NCBI RefSeq assembly: GCF_002073895.1
Contig: NZ_CP012839.1
Span: 289,411-353,410 of the forward strand
Direction of reading: 5' to 3'
DNA: 64,000 bases
From: Candidatus Riesia pediculischaeffi
Lineage (GTDB): Bacteria; Pseudomonadota; Gammaproteobacteria; Enterobacterales; Enterobacteriaceae
Below the pieces are notes generated by a model. It had not been told where the DNA came from. It saw only the letters and a list, made by a program, of their open reading frames with translations, and did no database searches. A program made the position numbers and the translations under genes. Below, in pieces: positions 59,553-64,000 of this stretch; the stretch's first letter is position 1; each line of letters starts with the position of its first letter.

Positions 59553-59637
59553 AAAGGACCAATCTGACATGATTATTGAGGTTCCATATCTTACTTTACG
59601 ATAAACTAACTTGCTGTTTTACTTTCCGATCGATATT

Positions 59638-60702
59638 TCATATACACCGCATGTTCAATAAGGATCGTTTGATTCTGTTTATCATAGATAGTTGAGATCG
59701 TCTTATCCAAGATCTTGGATCGTAAAATTTCTTATTTGGATTAAATTCTCCGAGAGGATTCCCAAGTTGACCCTTTAAGAACTGTTCATTTTCTCCATAG
59801 TAATTGAGTACTCCGAGCCAAGTTGCCCACTGAATATCTGTATCGATATTCACCTTAACCACTCCATAATCGATCACCTTTCGTATCATCTTCGCAGAAC
59901 ATCCTGATCCTCCATGAAAAACGAAATTGATTCGATCATTTTTAGCGCTTGAACCTATCTTTTTTTGAGAGATCTCTAATATTCTGGGATCGAGCTGTAC
60001 ATTTCCATCTCGATACACTCCGTGAACATTTCCTATTGAAGCAGCTATAATGAATTTGTTGCTTATCTTACTTAACTCTTCATAAGCATATAAAACATCT
60101 TCAGGACTAGTATATAAGGAACACTTTTTTAAATTTTGATCTACTTTAACACCATCTTCCTCACCGCCAGTACATCCTAGTTCAATTTCTATGGTCATTC
60201 CTATCTTGCTCATTCTTCGAAAATATTCTGAACATATCTGAACATTCTCTGATAACGATTCTGATGAAAGATCGATCATATGAGAGGAAAAAAATGGTTT
60301 TCCATATTTTTTATGATGTTTTTCACCGAATTCTAATAATTCATCGATCCATGGTAAATTTTCTTTTGAACAATGATCCGTATGAAGTATCACTGATGCG
60401 CCGTAATGTTTTGCCATCTGATGAACATGGTTCGCTCCAGATAAAGATCCCAATACAGCAGACCTATGACTATCTAATCTCAATCCCTTCCCAGATATGA
60501 ATCTAGATCCTTCATAAGAAAACTGTATAATAATTGGAAGATTGAACCGAGCAGAACTTTCTAAAGTAGCATTTATTGAATCCGTTCCTATACAATTAAT
60601 CGCAGGAATAGCAATCTTTTTTCTTTGACAAGTAGAAAAAACTCTCTGTACGTCGTTTCCAAGAATTACACCATGATTTAATTTATCGAATATTTCGGAC
60701 AT
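59638..60702 (-). CDS. fbaA: Fructose-bisphosphate aldolase, class II
   Basis: Zinc aldolase of glycolysis. HTDHCSKE carries the catalytic Asp and a zinc His, the others are in IGNVHGVY and FHGGSGC; ELGCTGGEEDGV and NIDTDIQWATW match. It has 354 residues against 359 in E. coli. It follows pgk by a dozen bases, as in E. coli pgk-fbaA. Confidence 0.97.
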   Translation of the reverse strand: MSEIFDKLNHGVILGNDVQRVFSTCQRKKIAIPAINCIGTDSINATLESSARFNLPIIIQFSYEGSRFISGKGLRLDSHRSAVLGSLSGANHVHQMAKHYGASVILHTDHCSKENLPWIDELLEFGEKHHKKYGKPFFSSHMIDLSSESLSENVQICSEYFRRMSKIGMTIEIELGCTGGEEDGVKVDQNLKKCSLYTSPEDVLYAYEELSKISNKFIIAASIGNVHGVYRDGNVQLDPRILEISQKKIGSSAKNDRINFVFHGGSGCSAKMIRKVIDYGVVKVNIDTDIQWATWLGVLNYYGENEQFLKGQLGNPLGEFNPNKKFYDPRSWIRRSQLSMINRIKRSLLNMRCI

Positions 60703-60713
60703 ACAAGATTCTC

Positions 60714-61891
60714 CTATTGATGATGTGAAAAAAAATGATTTCTTCTAAACCTAGAAACTATAGGAATTTCTCTTCTCTCTATATATTTCAAAAAAGCTCC
60801 TCCCCCAGTGGAAACATAAGAAATTTTATCAAATGCATTGAACGTTGAAATAGCTGAGACAGTGTCCCCTCCTCCAGCTAAAGAAAAAGCTTGACTGTTT
60901 GCAATAGAATCGATCAATCTTCTGGTACCGTGGGAAAAGTTTTGAATTTCAAAAATCCCTAAAGGACCGCTCCAAATGATAGTTCTTGCTCGTTTAACCA
61001 CCTTAGAGATATGGTCAACGGTACGATCCCCTAAATCAACAATATACTCGTCATCTTGAATAGATCGGATGGAATGGATCTGTTAAAACATGCTGCTGTT
61101 TCAGATATTTCGTTTGATACCTTCACATCTACCGGAAGAAATATCTTTGAGTTATTTAATATTCTCTTCGATTCTGAAACTAATTTTTTTTCTACCAGAG
61201 ATTTTCCAACTTTGATTCCAGAAGCTTCGATTACAGTATTTGCTACCCCTCCACCTAACACTACTATATCTGCTATCTTAGATAGCTGTTCGATAACGGT
61301 CAACTTACTAGAAATCTTCGATCCACCTACTATCGCAACTGTTGGGGAGACAGGATCGCTTAAGATTTTCGATAAGTTATCTACCTCTTTAGAGAATAGA
61401 AAACCAGCGCAAGAGATAGGAGCGTATTCTGCAACCCCATACGAAGAAGATTCTTTTCTATGAGATACTCCAAAGGCATCCATCACGAAAATTTCACATA
61501 ACTTCGCATATCTTTTAGAAAGGGACGGATCATTATTTCTTTCCCCTTTATTAAAACGAACGTTCTCGAACATACATATCTCACCACTTCTTGGTATAAA
61601 ATCATCATCAAGATAATTGCGAATCAAATTCACTGGAACGCCTAGGGTGTCACCTAAGAATTGAGAAACTATCCTTAACGAAAATCGATCTTCATATTTT
61701 CCCTCAATGGGTCTTCCAAGATGGGACATCAACATTATGGTAGATCTCTCGGAGAGAGCATACTTAATGGTCGGCAAGGTAGAAATTATCCTATGGTTTG
61801 ATATGATCTTTGAAGATCTTATCGGAACATTAAAATCACATCGAATAAGCACCTTCTTCATTCTTATATCAACAGATTTAATATGAATCAT
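60714..61891 (-). CDS. pgk: Phosphoglycerate kinase, frame interrupted
   Basis: Makes ATP from 1,3-bisphosphoglycerate. The first part (ATG 61891) has IRCDFNVPI, MLMSHLGRP, FENVRFNKGE, GGSKISSKL and GGGVANTVIE, ending after SETAACF. Homology then resumes in another frame: DDEYIVDLGDRT, IIWSGPLGIFEI, AGGGDTVSAIS and STGGGAFLKY. The shift lies at 61056-61066; one added base restores about 392 residues (E. coli 387). The broken product would lack the nucleotide-binding half. fbaA, gpmA and tktA nearby are intact, so glycolysis is expected to run and a correction or assembly indel is likely. Confidence 0.93.
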
Positions 61892-62195
61892 CTCATTTTT
61901 CTCTCAAAATATTAAACTTTCACGTTGTATTGAACTTTTTCACGTACTGTGTTGATCGGACATAAAAGCAGACAACCGACTCTAAAAGATCATTTTACAC
62001 AATTAATTTCCATAGAAATTTACAGAACGGACTATCGCTTCTATGATAGAAGATATCCACCTATAAAATGATCAAAGATGATCTTCTAAGTTTCAAGATA
62101 TTTTAGTAGTTATCTATTAATTTATAAAGATAATATGGAGTGTATCAAATAACCTTAATCCATTGAACTTTTATATAGAATCTAAGGAGATTTCA
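61892..62195. other. Spacer between pgk and tktA
   Basis: About 300 bases. In E. coli epd precedes pgk; no epd motif is seen. Presumed pgk promoter region. Nothing else is recognisable. Confidence 0.45.
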
Positions 62196-64000
62196 TCAGA
62201 AATCGGTCCTTCGCATTCGTATTCGTTCATTATCGCTCATGTTGAACAATTTCTTGGCTTTTTTAACAATGTTAGAAACTGTCAACCCCATATTTTCGAA
62301 CAGAATATCTCCAGAAGCAGAATACCCAAAAGAGTTAATCCCTATCACTATTCCGTTTCCCCCGATATATCTATACCAGAAATCTGTACTTCCCGCTTCT
62401 ATAGCTATCTTATAATGAGTTGAATCGGAAGAAATAACTTTCTTTTGATAGGAAAATTTCTGTCTATCGAAAACATCAGAGGATGGCATCGATACTACTC
62501 TTACCGTATATCCTTCTTTAACTAAAATGTGATAAGACTCTACTGCTAACCTCACCTCCGATCCTGTAGCTATTAATATGAGTTCAGGAGAATCACTATT
62601 TTTTTTTAATATGTATCCTCCTTTTGAAATCTCCGCAATTTGTTCATTATCTCTACTTTCTTGAAAAAGAGTTTGTCTGGAAAATATTAAAGCGCTTGGA
62701 CCATCTTTTCTTTCCACAGCTAATCTCCAAGATACTGCTGATTCTACTTGATCACAAGGTCTCCACACGCTGATATTCGGAGTAGTTCTTAAATGAGTTA
62801 ACTGTTCTATCGGTTGATGAGTTGGACCATCTTCTCCAACACCGATGGAATCATGTGTATAGACAAATATGCTTCTGACTTTCATCAACGCAGCCATCCT
62901 CACTGCATTTCTAGCGTATTCTACAAAAGTTAAAAAAGTCGCTCCGTAAGGTATGAATCCACCATAGATAGAAATTCCATTTATGATTGCTGACATTCCA
63001 AATTCTCTAGCTCCATAGTGGATATAATTTCCAGAAAAATGATGATCAATTGACTTGGATGTGGTAGCTTTTGATAGGTTACTAGGAGTTAAATCGGCTG
63101 ATCCGCCAAGAAGTTCAGGTAATACTTCGTAAAGTATTTCCAACGTATTCTTTGATGCTTGTCTTCCAGAAACATCTGAAGGATTTTTTTGAAGAAATTG
63201 AACGAAAGAATTCATCTTTTCCTTCCAACGTTCCGGAAGTTGTTTTTTCATCCTTCTAGTCAGTTCTCGAAAAAGTGTTGGAAACTTTTTTTGATAGGAA
63301 GAAAACATTTTGAACCATTTTTTTTGTATTTTTTTTCCTTTTTTTCTCGCACTAAAAGATCTGTATAAATCCTTCGGTATTTCAAATTCTTTATATTTCC
63401 AATTGAACCTTTTTCTCATTTCTACGATAGATTTTTTTCCGATAGGAGATCCATGAATCTTTTCTGATCCAGATTTAACAGGTGATCCATATCCGATAAT
63501 TGTCTTACAAATTATCAAAGAGGGTCGATCACGTACACTCTTAGCTTCATTTATAGCTAGTTTTATCTTTGATACGTCATGTCCATCGATATCATCAATC
63601 ACATGCCATTTGTAAGAAGAGAAACGAAGCGCCGTATCGTCAGTAAACCATGTCTCAATTTTTCCATCTATTGAAATTCCATTACTGTCGTAAAAAACAA
63701 TCAATTTTCCTAGTTTCCAAGTTCCTGCCAAAGAACAAACTTCATGAGAAACACCCTCCATAACACATCCATCGCCTACAAAAACATAAGTATAATGATC
63801 GATGATTGGGTATTTCGGTTTATTAAATTTCTTTGATAGAATCTTTTCAGCAACAGCGAATCCGATGGCATTTGCGAGTCCTTGTCCTAAAGGTCCTGTA
63901 GTTGTTTCCACACCGACTGTGGATCCATATTCTGGATGTCCAGGAGTTTGAGATTGAAATTGACGAAACTTTTTTATTTCTTCGATAGATAGATCATATC
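62196..64000 (-). CDS. tktA: Transketolase, 5' end outside the window
   Basis: Thiamine-dependent enzyme of the pentose phosphate pathway. The frame is open to the window edge. TPGHPE and GVETTTGPLGQGLANAIG lie near the edge; thiamine-binding GDGCVMEGVSHE, NGISIDG, HDSIGVGEDGPTHQPIEQ and GGSADL follow, then the C-terminal domain with IATGSEVRLA. About 600 of the roughly 660 residues are present. An internal GTG at 63911 is not the start, because conserved sequence continues upstream of it. Convergence or coupling with upstream genes cannot be seen. Confidence 0.96.
   Translation of the reverse strand, partial: YDLSIEEIKKFRQFQSQTPGHPEYGSTVGVETTTGPLGQGLANAIGFAVAEKILSKKFNKPKYPIIDHYTYVFVGDGCVMEGVSHEVCSLAGTWKLGKLIVFYDSNGISIDGKIETWFTDDTALRFSSYKWHVIDDIDGHDVSKIKLAINEAKSVRDRPSLIICKTIIGYGSPVKSGSEKIHGSPIGKKSIVEMRKRFNWKYKEFEIPKDLYRSFSARKKGKKIQKKWFKMFSSYQKKFPTLFRELTRRMKKQLPERWKEKMNSFVQFLQKNPSDVSGRQASKNTLEILYEVLPELLGGSADLTPSNLSKATTSKSIDHHFSGNYIHYGAREFGMSAIINGISIYGGFIPYGATFLTFVEYARNAVRMAALMKVRSIFVYTHDSIGVGEDGPTHQPIEQLTHLRTTPNISVWRPCDQVESAVSWRLAVERKDGPSALIFSRQTLFQESRDNEQIAEISKGGYILKKNSDSPELILIATGSEVRLAVESYHILVKEGYTVRVVSMPSSDVFDRQKFSYQKKVISSDSTHYKIAIEAGSTDFWYRYIGGNGIVIGINSFGYSASGDILFENMGLTVSNIVKKAKKLFNMSDNERIRMRRTDF

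Overview
The window is an AT-rich chromosome segment from a bacterium with a reduced genome. Every recognisable protein has its closest remembered counterpart in Escherichia coli, and gene order follows E. coli blocks, so this is a gammaproteobacterium of the Enterobacterales. Gene loss inside conserved operons, shortened proteins, weak ribosome binding sites, no mobile elements and kilobase spacers that look like erased genes all point to an obligate insect endosymbiont. A louse symbiont such as Candidatus Riesia is my best guess; nothing in the sequence proves the genus.

Layout. 0.3-0.85 kb: ppa, then about 1 kb of empty spacer. 1.9-4.7 kb: ispB, divergent from rplU-rpmA-obgE. 5.1-18.4 kb: greA, rlmE-ftsH-folP-glmM-secG, tRNA-Leu(GAG), tRNA-fMet, nusA, infB, rbfA, rpsO and pnp, the E. 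coli order with yhbY, argG, rimP and truB missing. 18.4-23 kb (minus): pepA and valS without holC. 24.5-26.2 kb: tsaB and ldhA. 26.4-33.7 kb (minus): miaA, hflK, hflC, purA, rlmB, rpsF, rpsR and rplI, the E. coli order without hfq, hflX, nsrR, rnr and priB. 34.1-36 kb: tRNA-Gly, orn and divergent psd. 36.1-43.2 kb (minus): yigL, uvrD, dapF, the argX-hisR-proM tRNA cluster, rho and trxA. 43.9-45.8 kb: tRNA-Trp, ahpC, gpmA, tRNA-Lys. 45.8-55.3 kb (minus): the complete sdhCDAB-sucABCD order. 56.9-59.6 kb: fldA, glnS, then tRNA-Met, tRNA-Leu(TAG) and tRNA-Gln. 59.6-64 kb (minus): fbaA, pgk and tktA, which runs off the end of the window.

Together the genes give core translation and RNA turnover, membrane-protein quality control (FtsH with HflK/HflC), succinyl-CoA and succinate oxidation feeding a ubiquinone chain, lower glycolysis with D-lactate production, transketolase, and single steps of folate, phospholipid, purine and diaminopimelate synthesis.

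The main unusual signal is that eight otherwise well-preserved genes (rlmE, glmM, pepA, hflC, rho, sucA, glnS, pgk) each carry exactly one frameshift, with the protein continuing in another frame. In rlmE the shift lies on a run of eleven A, where loss of one A restores the complete protein; this fits the poly(A) slippage rescue known from other insect endosymbionts. The others do not lie on long homopolymers and may be real mutations, programmed events or assembly indels.
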